Assembly: GCA_029204225.1 (NCBI GenBank)
Contig: CM055095.1
Span: 68,915,039 to 68,979,038 of the forward strand
From: Diphasiastrum complanatum
Taxonomy: Eukaryota; Streptophyta; Lycopodiopsida; Lycopodiales; Lycopodiaceae
Length of the DNA stretch: 64,000 bases
Reading direction: 5' to 3'
Part shown: positions 46,282 through 56,713 of the stretch, piece by piece
Position numbering within the stretch: position 1 is the first letter of the stretch
Layout of the letters: each line of letters begins with the position of its first letter
Made by a program: the position numbers and the translations under genes
Notes under the pieces: model-generated
Seen by the model: only the letters and a program-made list of their open reading frames with translations
The model's database searches: none
What the model was told of the DNA's origin: nothing

Positions 46282-46650
46282 ATGATGGCTAGGACCAAAG
46301 CCACTACTCGTGCCATAACCTCTGTACAGTCCTCCCGTGCCCATGTTTCCCCAGTACTGGCTGTAGACATGGTAGGAAGCAGGTCTGATTTAGGGAGATC
46401 AGAAACTCTGGAGATCAACTATTAGAGCTCATTTTGACCGATCTGTTAGGAATGTCACCCTGTCGTTCTTTTTGCCATGACAGCCATGCAGACCTTACAA
46501 GGTGCTGTAGAAGATTTCTTGTCCCAGTTTTTTGAGGATTACTGTCTTCTAGCAGTGCATGGTAAGCGTGTTACCATCATGCCTAAAGATTTCATTATTC
46601 TCAAATGACTTCGGGACCGATATTCAAGTCTTCATGTGGATATGCATTTT
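46282..46650 (+). pseudogene. Histone H3/CENH3-like gene, right-arm copy, broken
   Basis: Starts MMARTKATTRAITSV. After frameshifts the H3 landmarks follow in order: FREIRN, IRAHFDRSVRNVTLSFF, TAMQTLQGAVEDFLSQFFED, CLLAVHGKRVTIMPKDFIIL. As in the left copy, a TGA replaces the expected Arg after KDFIILK. One base missing near 46350 and 9-10 bases missing near 46420 distinguish it from the left arm. Downstream, the H2B-like part present in the left arm is deleted. Confidence 0.85.
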
Positions 46651-46872
46651 TTTTTTATTTTAAATCTATCTTCATAGCATGGATAAATTATATGTCATAA
46701 TATTAATAATTTTTGTTGAATATCTGCAATGTGTACACACCTGCAAGAGATCCACTTGGCTCCCATTCATTTATATTGGATGGATATTAATCTACAAGAG
46801 AAAAATTATCAGATTGGCAAGTTTAGTAATAGATGATAAGGAATGACAAAAAAATCAAAGTATTATAATATA

Positions 46873-47199
46873 TCAATACTCACACTTGCTTTTTTTGTGA
46901 TCTTGATGGTTGAATCCTTGCACATTTATCTTTGAATGCATATATACATGCTGGACTAAAATTCCGGAAATAGATTTTCCTCTTGATGATGTTCTGAAAT
47001 CCAAAATTCCGCCCTTCCAATAAGATTGAAATGATAGTTTTGTCCTTTTGCTATTTTGAAATGTTCCTTTTAATGATTGATGCATCAGAACCCAAGAGTT
47101 TGTTAAATATTTTCTTGGCACCCATAATCCATTGTCATCTTTCCCATTGAAGAGAATCACAGAGTCGATTGAGAAGCACAACTTTCTTGATGGCGCCAT
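46873..47199 (-). pseudogene. Family X exon 1, right-arm copy
   Basis: Reads MAPSRKLC and WVPRKYLTNSWVLMHQ. It differs from the left-arm exon at about ten residues, many of them G/A-type changes. The later exons are deleted from this arm. Confidence 0.75.
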
Positions 47200-47990
47200 T
47201 CGTTATGTGCAGGCCAAAATTTGAAACACTGAACTATTTAGTGCTACGAGTTAACTCTAGTTAACTCTGTAAACCATAATTTGACAATATTTTTGGGCCT
47301 CTTCGGGTAGTGATGAGCTAGAAGGGCAGGCCTCAACATCCAATAACATTTCCACATGCTGCTCGATGAAACATTTATATATTTAAAAAGTTTTTATTTT
47401 ATTTATATCTTAGAAAAACTACATTACGTAGAAGCCTAATATCAAGGTTTCTATTGGCCCACATGGCTACGAAAATGAGAAAAAAAATAAAAAATATCTT
47501 TTTCAGAGGCCCTCATCAGGCTCTAAGTTTATCTAATGCAAATGATAGACAAAATCTAGTCATGAAAGAAGATCTTGATTTTATTTGATGGAGAAACCAT
47601 CACATATTTATATATAAGTAGCTAGGATCTGAGCATTTTAGGGCTTCTTTGAACTCATCATAATCTAACCCTAACATCTAAACTAGTAGGTCATTGGAAC
47701 CGTAATCAGGGGTCAAGATCTGAAGATCCAAAAACAATTTAAAACTTGTTAGTTTTAGCTCCTAGAATCTCTCTAGCCTATCTATGCACATTTTGGCATC
47801 ATTTCAAAGCTAGGTTAGGGATTTGACTTATGAAAAAGCTATATCCTATGCCTTTGGCACGTGTGACATCCACATCATGGCCATATTATGATTTACAAGT
47901 GGATTTATCAAAACTAGTCAAGTGAGAGTTGTGAAATTTCAACAATTGGATGGCTTTTCTGTGACATTTTTCTTGTAGTAGATTACGAAG
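47200..47990. other. Non-coding flank in right arm
   Basis: Counterpart of 9881-10845; no gene recognised. Confidence 0.5.
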
Positions 47991-48560
47991 TCCAGATCCA
48001 AACTACATCACTATCCCTCCAGAGACATGATAAGTGGATCGTATAAAGATGGAAAACTATTGAGTAACGTATAGACCAACTACATCTTCTCAACTGGCGC
48101 ATCTGCATTCTACAACTACCTTGCCAAAGCTTTCATCCTTTTGATGTGTTCCACCATAATGTCTGTATCGTGCATCCTTAGATTCCCAAGCTACCTCTGT
48201 AGCAGCAAGATATTTGTAACACCTCTGACGTCATGGATTGCTTCTAATCGATCCCATACCCCTTTGGAACTTTCGATGCCCTAGACTTGTGAGATCACAA
48301 GATCCCCAAAAGAGAGATAGATCAGTAGGTAGGCCTTTTCTTCCTTTGCATGCATCTCCACAACCAGCTCTGAATTGCACGAAAATAATTCCTCGTCAGC
48401 GTCTCCATTCCATAGTCCTCTACCTTTGAGGCTCAGACGTATTTTCCAACTCCATGTGTAATAGTTGTTTTCCTCCAGTTTCTCGACTATCTTTGAATAT
48501 TGAAGATTTACAAGTCTGCCATAGCGTTCTCTTCATAAAAAACAAGACCTCGAGATATGC
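47991..48560 (-). pseudogene. Copia gag fragment, right arm
   Basis: Minus-strand match to the left-arm gag relic. It retains the extra 42 bp (about 48411-48452) between TCCAT repeats, which encodes a further piece of gag. Confidence 0.7.
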
Positions 48561-48659
48561 TCTGTACTTGACAAGCTATGCACTTAATTACTTTGCTTTG
48601 CAAAATCATTACATGCATTGTGCCCCTTCACGGTTTGTGGGACCATAACCCATGATAAA

Positions 48660-49423
48660 GCAAAAAAAAAAAAATACATTCTTCACAATATCAGAAAATA
48701 TCAAAGACATACAGGTAATGACATAGATAATGCAAAGTACAAAGCATACGAACAAACAATAAATGCGTGTGTGTGGTCATCCAAAACAGGAAGTGTAAAT
48801 TCATTGATCTCAAAACATCTACATATACTTCAGTCTAGCTGCACACATACTGCTGTTGTTACATGTCAAAATCAGTGACGTGTTACAATATTCTCTAAGC
48901 TATACAGTTTTTACCACCCACCACTAAATTGATTTTCTTTTAACACCCGTCACATCTACTTTCACAGCCATATGACAACTAACCCTCAACTAACCCTGAG
49001 TTGAATTGCATTTATCACGTATTAATGCTTGAAGTACTCATTGTAATATTAAAGAGCTCAGTGCAAAAAAAACAGCGTAATATCTCAGATTGAAACGATT
49101 TTAGTCCATTAAAGATCTAAGCTTGCACACCATCAAAATAGAAGTTAGAACATACTCTAAATTATGAAGTTCTTTTAAAAACTAATCATTGTCAGCCAAT
49201 CAGCCCAAATGAGTGCTGTCAATAGACATAAGGTGGCCTCAGTGTTGAAGGCAAAATTAAAGGTTTCAACTTTTAGAAGTGTGTGAGAAAGAAGGTTACT
49301 GATTTGGATCTGTTATCGTTATTAATAGAGTGCATCCAAAGTGATAGAAATACACTGGGTTGTCTCTCACTTACATTGTAAGCCAACTAGGAGGTCCACA
49401 GATAATTCCATTCCTCTCTTCAT
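48660..49423. other. MATE 3' flank, right copy
   Basis: Nearly identical to 8521-9280. No additional gene seen. Confidence 0.6.
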
Positions 49424-50990
49424 TTAACAGACAAGGATATCCTCTTTTTGACCGTCATTTGATTCCATGGGCAGTTTTGTGCTTGCAGATGAGTCGATTC
49501 GTTCCATTGCTTTCTTGGCCTGCTTGTCCCAATCTGTGAACAGAGTGATTAAGAAAAGAGTAACAGTCTTGATTGCCATCCCCACAATCATTCCTATCCA
49601 CAGCCCCAAGTCGTTGGAGTGGAAGACGAAGGCTAATGTGGTTGCGCACGGCAATCCCAGAATGTAGAACGACCCCAGGTTCGTGTACGCTCCAAGATAT
49701 TGCCAGCCGCATCCCCTCGCCACGCCTGAAAGAACACCTTGGATGGCATCCATGAATACAAGTGCTGCAAGGAAGGGCATACATTGGTATACGTACTCGA
49801 CAACCTTGGCATCGTTTGAGAAGGCCCGGCCATCAACATTGTGCAGTACCAACAGTAGCAGAATTGCCATCACAATACCTTCCAACACCGCCATTACGAC
49901 GTTAACTTTCACTGCAAACTTCGCGGCTTGTGGGTGGCCAGCTCCAAGCTCATTCGACACACGAGTACTGACTGCAGCACTAAGGCCAAATGGCACCATG
50001 TACATGAATATCAGATTCGTCAGACAGATAGTGAAGGTAGATGTTTGCAGCTGAGGATCTGGCAACAGTCCTGAGAGAATCACAAGTACTTGGAATGACC
50101 AGATCTCCAAGCATAGCATGACCGCGGAGGGGATAGCCAGCTTGAAGAAACTTCCCAATCCATTATAAGCCTCCCTTGAAAAAGATGTCCAAGTCGTTTT
50201 GCATCGAGGTGAAAATTTCACATAGGAAGCCAGGAGCACAACAGTAAGCCAATTCGAAATGCCGAGGGAGATGGCTGCCCCGCGAAATCCCATGCCCAAC
50301 TTGAAGATGATCAGCCAACAGAGGAGGATATGGAGAAGTAACGTGGTCAGTAAGATCAATGCCATCGGCAACACGACACTCTGTGTTTGCAAGAATTTCA
50401 ACAAGGGTTGAAGAGATGCATATGCAAACAAGGTCGGAATCAGCCACCGGGCGTATTCCTCCGCTGCAACTGCGATCTCAGGGTCCTGCCCAACAGCCTT
50501 GAGCCATGTTCCACCACGAAACAGCAATAGGTAGGCTTGTAAGGTATAAAACCAGCAAGGCACGTTGAAGAAAAATACCCAGCATGCGATACTGTTTGGC
50601 TCCGTAAGCCTGCCCGCACATGGTCTCTAATGCGGAAGCCATTCCCATTAGCAGGCTTGTGCCCGTAACACTTGCGATGGAGTTGGCCAGGGAGGCACTG
50701 GACAGCGCAAGTGCACCAAAGTGCCCAACAAACATGATCGACACAACAGTCAGTGAATACCAAAGCAAATTCACACAGATCATTGGCAACGCAATCCTTA
50801 GTTGCGTCCCAATTCCCCCCCATAACCAATTTGCTTTGCAGAGCACGTTCAACGTTGTATCGTCTTTCTCAGCGCCATAGTTGAATCCTCCGTTCCCAGC
50901 GTACTGTAAATTTGTGGTGGATCGGAGGTCCGATGGCTCCTCTCTGGCCATCAAAGGTTCCTTCAAACCAGAGCCCCGATCCGTCATCAT
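49424..50990 (-). pseudogene. MATE/DTX efflux transporter, right copy, frameshifted
   Basis: Reading frames are identical in protein sequence to the left copy except that Trp replaces the stop at the position corresponding to 7693-7695 (here about 50250). The second frame is therefore open for 379 codons (50563-49424), including GQDPEIA, NELGAGHPQAAK and GWQYLGAYTNLGSF. It shares the frameshift between WWNMA and LKAVGQDP (about 50505), so neither copy encodes the whole 12-helix protein. An N-truncated product starting at MPCWFYTLQAYLLL is conceivable but would lack the first MATE half. Confidence 0.9.
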
Positions 50991-51296
50991 GTCTCCCCCT
51001 CACCTCTTTCTAATTATCTTCTGCTGCAAAATCACAACGCCGCGCCCTTCCTCAAATACCCAGTAACCAATTCATGAGGACTCAGCTGATTCAATCTGGA
51101 CTCTGGACGTGCTGGTCTTTCCTGTTATTGGTACATGTTACATGTGAGTACGACCTCTTTTTTTTTTCTTGTTCTTTCTTTCTTGTTTATGATACATGGA
51201 ACTTTCTTAACATTTATTCAAGTAATGTACGTGGAACTTTATGAACATTTTTTTGTTCACCCTTTCAAGACACTTTCCAGAGATCCTTTCAATATA

Positions 51297-51668
51297 CAAG
51301 TGTGCCAAGGATTGAGGAGGAGAGACCTTCTCAAATTGTGATTCCAAAAATAAACTCAAGAAATATGGTTGAATACATGTGCCTCACATTTCAAGGGAAA
51401 GAGGAGCATATCTCATGTGAAGGAGCAAGACTCAAGGTCAAGCATCTACATGAAATTTGGAAGGGATCAATTTTGGAAGTGCTAGGATGGTGCAAGGCTC
51501 TCAAGTCCATCAAAGATGTTAACATCAAAGAAGCACTATCATGGATATGGTGATTTCAGATCAACATCAAGCTCATTGGCTGATCTTCACACCTTTTGAA
51601 CTAGCAAAGACCAATTCAACCCATGTTCAAGATCATCATGTTTTCCATCAAGCTAGATTTTTGAGGAG
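51297..51668 (+). mobile_element. Copia internal 3' fragment
   Basis: The segment between the inverted-repeat end and the LTR at 51669. It has one 83-codon frame (51302-51553) I do not recognise. The last bases before the LTR (TTTTTGAGGAG) act as a polypurine tract. Confidence 0.4.
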
Positions 51669-52500
51669 TGTGAAAAATGCAAAAATAAGCTTGGTAGAGG
51701 CCGAAAATCTTGTATATAGATAAACACACATGTGTGGAGCCTGTTCCCACGTGTGAAAATAGTGTACTTGTCATGTACCATAATCATATAGGTTGTACAT
51801 ATGATTTAATTCAAGTTCTAGTGGCTAAAAAGGCCAAAAACTAGTTTTCTAGACATATGACACATGGCATCAATCTATTGATTGCATGAGCCACATCCTT
51901 TGGTTAGGTGTCATATCCCATGTGTAGAGGACAGCTCACATGTGTGGAATAAGCTGAAGTAGGCGAATTTTGACTTCTAGAAAATTTCCAAGTAGATCTC
52001 CATATAGAAGGGAAATGGACCAAAAGTGCTCAAAATAGAAGGTTTTGTCCAAGTGTCAGTTTTGCATGATGAATCATCATATGACAAAGCACCTTCACAC
52101 ATGTGGGATCAGAGGGATGATCAGTACCACGAGCTCCCACTTATTGTATATATAGAGCCACATTTGGCCATAATCAATGTGAGACACCAATCTTGGTTTT
52201 GGAAGCAATTTTGAGTGATTCTCTCCATTTGTCTACATTTGTTTTGATTGTTTTGAGGTGCTATCAATGTGTACTTGATTTTTGGGTTGGAGTCCGTACT
52301 CAGACAGTGTTTCACACGTGTGAAACCATAAAGTACACTTACCTTCATTTAATGATTGTTCTTGTTAGGATTTTGTGTCTAGAATTGATCTAGATTGATC
52401 TCAATCTGAAGTAGATTGATAGATCAAGTTATTTGACAACCAATCCCTCTTGAGGATCAGATTAGGATCCACTCTTGGTCCTTTTTGTACTTTTTTCACA
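51669..52500 (+). mobile_element. Copia-type LTR (832 bp)
   Basis: Begins TGTGAAAAATGC and ends GGATCC...TTTTTTCACA, the same termini as the 28391 element (TGTGAAAATT, ...TTTTTCACA). It carries CACGTGTGAAA (51753) and CACACGTGTGAAACC (52313). The flanks GGAG and GGAC do not give a target duplication. Confidence 0.75.
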
Positions 52501-52529
52501 GGACAAGCCACAGAACCCATCATTGAATT

Positions 52530-54663
52530 TTTAATTTCTTTGTCACAACTGGATACTGGAACAAGTTTCCAAAACTTGTCATTCCGGAAGTGTTATAATG
52601 CAGCATCGAGTGTTTGCCATCCAAAGAATAATAACTGATGGTTATGTATTCTATTTCATTGCAAAGTCGAGCTCCTCCCGAGTTCTTGACATTGGACTTG
52701 TACCTGACATGGAACATTATAAGTAAAATCAATTTAAAATTTTAATTTTAAAATAAAATTATTAATTGAAATACGAATTGATAATTCAGGAACTTAAGAA
52801 CTTACCACACAACATTCTCAATTCTCGCATTACGGAAAGTTAGTAGAGCTTTCTGTACTGATGCTGACTGCTAAGAAGAATGAAAAATAACAACTCTCCA
52901 AATCGGAGAAGTTGTGACTTCAAGAAAGCCCTACATAAAACTATGGATTTCAGTAAATTTGAAAGGAGTATCATCATTTAATGATTTCTTCATCTGAAAT
53001 CCATATGGTATATTGGCGATGCAGAGTGTATAAGGTCTTTTTTTTTTAAAAATTGAAATTTCTCTTCAATCGCCCTCCTCAACAGAGTAAAAGCATGGTT
53101 GATCATCAACACTTTTGGGAAGGTAGGTCTCTAAAAGATCCTCCTCCGCAATGGTCTCACCCTGTGCCAATCTCTCCCTGTCCCTTTTTTCAACTTTTGC
53201 CTTCAGAATATGTCTCTTGAATTGCTCTGGAAGGACTTTGTTTTTTTTGTCTTCGGGAGACTGAAAAGGAAAAAGCTATGCTTAGCATGGGAGACAAAAA
53301 ATATAAAATAGAATAGGAGACTTAACTTATTAGAAAATAATAATTAAATAAAGAAAAAGCTATGCTTAGCATAGGAGACATAGAATATAGAAAAGAAACA
53401 ATTAATAAGCACCTATGCTAAGCATGGGTGAAATGAATACCATGTCTCTAAACAAAATAAAAAATGGACTCAGGGCTTCATTTCGGCTGCTCAGAGGATA
53501 AAGCCTCTGGCACTCATCGAAATCTTGACAATTTTATCCTGTCACAAGGGCTTCTTGAACTTTCATAAATAATTTATGTCTGCATTTAAAAAATATAATT
53601 GCTAAAAATCCAACCAAATTATGAAAATCATTTTATTAAAAAAGGAAACATGAAAATAAATATTTAAATTATAATTATTACCTCTGAAATTCTTTTCCCA
53701 TTTCTGCCAGGGAAAGTTGACCATCGACAACTCTTGAAAGAACACTTATTATTAGCTCTGAAGAGCTAATCTCTTGCATATTCTTCCACTCTGATATTCC
53801 CATTTCAGTAGGGATTGGCTTCAAAGTTTGAGTGCTCACACCTTTTTTTTTGGACTTTATGGCACCCTGAGCAGGTTGGCCTTTTATTTGAAAAGTTTTT
53901 CATTTATCAAAAAATTTATCAACAAGGGCCCACATCTGAAATAAATAAAAAAATGTAATTGATAAAGAATTTAACCAATATTAAAATTGAATTCAAAATT
54001 TTAGTCTGATAAAAACAATTTAAAAAGATTATGACATATATTATGACCAGAGTATTCCATGACGAGCATAGCCAAACAAATTACCTGGCCACTACGAAAA
54101 GCAAGCTGAAAAAAATTATCGTATTAAGTAAGGCCCTGCGTAGGATTTTTTGAATCAAAAGACATACCTGTCTCTTGAGCACATAGTGCTTTCAACTCAA
54201 GTTGATTCACATCTCCTGCTTTGGAGACTCTCATGTATTCTTTGTGAAAAAAACAAATTCTTTGTATCACGGTCATCTTCATCCGGTAGTCCTGATCAAT
54301 ATTGTGGTCCCAAGCCAATAATTTCGCTTCTTCCACTGTCAGGCCAGCAAATGCAATGGCACTCACAGTTCGAAAACTTGGGATATGGGGATATTCTTGA
54401 GATAATTATTTTCGAGCTTGTAAACTGTGTATCCCCCCAAGAACAAAAAAATGATATGAATCTAATAAAGAAAAATCAAAATTTGCAACATTGTTGCAAT
54501 CGTTGGGATCAACCAAAACAACAAAGGGAGTAACTATGGCCTTTGTATGATCTTTGAATTTTATTTGAGATCTGAGATGCAGTGAAAGTCGAGAGAGACA
54601 GGCCTTCCTACATGGAGAAAGAGGACTGAAAACATGTGAAGAAAGAGTATCGAGATGATCCAT
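52530..54663 (-). pseudogene. ParB-domain / DNA methyltransferase fusion gene, multi-exon, broken
   Basis: Exon 1 (54663 to about 54160) carries a ParB/sulfiredoxin-like region: YHFFVLGGIHSLQARK (G-x-HS..A motif), then TVSAIAFAGLTVEEAKLLAW and DYRMKMTVIQRICFFHKEY. A short exon (about 54105-54085, LAFRSGQ) is followed by 53935-53689 (MWALVDKFFDK to EMGKEFQR, GTAATA donor) and one near 53580-53470. The exon 53275-52809 ends with a methyltransferase-like part: YTLCIANIPYGF, where an amino-methyltransferase would have a DPPY box, then TTSPIWRVVIFHSS and NARIENVVW. A clean GT-AG junction leads to YKSNVKNSGGARLCNEIEYI. Stops (for example after QARK and GFM) and the degraded DPPY box indicate a pseudogene. 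ParB-methyltransferase fusions are known from bacteria and phages. Confidence 0.6.
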
Positions 54664-54682
54664 AATGCTTCAGACAGCAGTG

Positions 54683-55164
54683 AGAGACAGCCAGAGTCCG
54701 ACTAGAGACCACATAGCCTTCTCACTTGGGCAATGGCGGTGAGGAATATTTTTGAGCCCACATTGTAAGTCTACCCTATATCCATTTGTGATATTTGACT
54801 ATTGATTGTTTTTTTGTTTTTTTTGCTCTGGGAGTTTTTCGTAAGACACGTTGGAATAAAATGCCATTTATATATGATCAAAATTTGGAATGTTTGTGCA
54901 GCGATCCGCCGTAGGGCATTCTCCCACACATGACGAGTACATGCATGTGTATTCCCACTGTACGCAGGCAACATCCCAGTTATTGGAGAGGCAGGGCATA
55001 TAAACTGGGATGTTGTTCCTCAAGTACGACATGAAATCAATTTTATATTTTTTAAACTTGCTATTCTCTCTCACTCTCATACGATTGTTTGGAAGACTAA
55101 TTCATGTGTCTTGTACTTGTAAGAACAACAAGATCCACATGACGGAGATGATGATGAGGACTAA
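54683..55164 (+). pseudogene. En/Spm-type accessory gene, copy A (3' part only)
   Basis: Three short blocks match the end of copy B (62200-63360). They are GNGGEEYF before a GTAAGT donor at 54765; 54902-55023 (EYMHVYSHCTQATSQLLERQ, then a TAA); and about 55124-55164 (DPHDGDDDED-stop). It lies immediately next to the divergent ParB-methyltransferase gene. The 5' part is missing. Confidence 0.6.
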
Positions 55165-55958
55165 GATAAGTCTAGCTAGTGTTTTGGCTCTATAACTAGC
55201 CTTTCCATGCTTACAGACACTTGTGTACATGTTTTTACATCTATCATTTTTATTCGTACATTTGCCAGCCATCTTTCGATGCAGCTAGTTTTTTTATGTA
55301 ATCTTGAACCTTGACTAATCATGTAATTGAATTATATTTGGCCCTAAAACCATGTAGAAATGTTTAATGTATTAACTATAAAGTTTAAGTATTGCAGTTA
55401 ACGTGTTGTTCTATCCTAGACCCTTAACTCATTTATTTGAATTTATTTCTTGCACTAATTAACTCTACATGGTTGCATGTTCTGAAACCATATCTTATTG
55501 CTTGCAGAGATTATTCCACATCGTGTCCCCAATGTCTCAGGACACATCTCCAAGTCATAGATCTGGCCGCAGTCACGGGTCATCCCATTTTTCATCCATG
55601 AGTGACGATGAGGTCCTCAGTTATATGGATGGGATGTCTCCCTCATGTGCAGAAAGGATTATGGAGAGACTACGGGCTCGTTGGGATGCACGGAATTCAG
55701 GTAGGTTGTCCACATCATCTCGTTTTGACATTCTGACAGGGAAAAGAGCGATCGTAGGAGGAGTCACCTCAGCGACGGCTCCTGTTGTGGCGGTGACGTC
55801 AATGATGTCATGCTTCATGCGGCCTCTAGTCCCGCACATCCATCTAGCAGGCCTCGTCGTAGGTCTTTCTTACTTCAAAAAACCCTAACTCAAGAAGCAA
55901 TGTGGAATGTGCGTGATACTTTGATTCCTGCATCTATCACACCTGATTATCCCGACAC

Positions 55959-56695
55959 TGTTGAATTTCACACGTGTGGACTGTCCACTACATGTACTTG
56001 TGATCTCCTAAGGTGTGTAGATGCACCAAGATCAAGACTAGATTGAGATTCAAGATCAATCTTGAATCCTATGGCAAAAACACACTACTACATGCATTCA
56101 ATCACTTCCAACTCTCACTCACACGTATGGGAAGTATTCAAAAAATAATCTAAGTAAAAACAAGCTGCTCTCCTCGGGTAGAGAGAGAAAATACATCAAG
56201 AGCTCTCGGGTAGAGAGAGAAAGCTAGAAATCCAATAACTCACAAAATCCATGAAATCACCAAATCAATTGATTTCAAAATGAGGAGTACAATGATACTA
56301 GTAGGTCCACGAGCTACCACTATGCTTAACTATGATTGGACCACATTTTGTCACCTCTTGATCCTATTGGATCATTGATCTATGCACCTCTTAATTCTAT
56401 TGGACTATATTCAAGCACACCTCAATTTCCTATTGGACCTCACAAGGTTCCACCTCTATATCCTATTGGACCTCTTGGAATTCATCAAACAAAAACTTTA
56501 CACTTGTCTACACTCTAATTAGCAAGTGTTTAGCCTCTTACTCTATTTTGGCTCAATAGTGGCATTACAAGTGGAAATGCATAATTTGCCATCTATGCCA
56601 AATTTATTCCTATCAACATCCTACACCTAGATGCTTGATGTAAAAAACATAAGACCCCTATATCTAACATAGATAATCTTTTTCAATTCTTCACA
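55959..56695 (-). repeat. 3' LTR of the intact copia
   Basis: Contains CACACGTGTG near the outer edge, a twice-repeated TCGGGTAGAGAGAGAAA, and several copies of CCTATTGGACCTC. Confidence 0.97.
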
Positions 56696-56713
56696 CTCCT
56701 CCTAAAAAATTAT

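Larger units (their letters stand above)
44856..51296 (-). repeat. Right arm of the giant inverted repeat (6.4 kb)
   Basis: Reverse complement of 6648-14835. The MATE part is virtually identical, while the inner part (family X exon 1, H3-like gene, promoter array) is clearly more diverged and has two large deletions. Outer end at AATATA (51291-51296), inner end at TGTCATTCTG (44856). Confidence 0.95.

Noticed and set aside
6648-51296. Whole inverted structure as one giant terminal-inverted-repeat transposon
   Set aside because: No target duplication or terminal motif is visible at 6648/51296 and the arms include an apparently host-type MATE gene; segmental inverted duplication is simpler, though not excluded.
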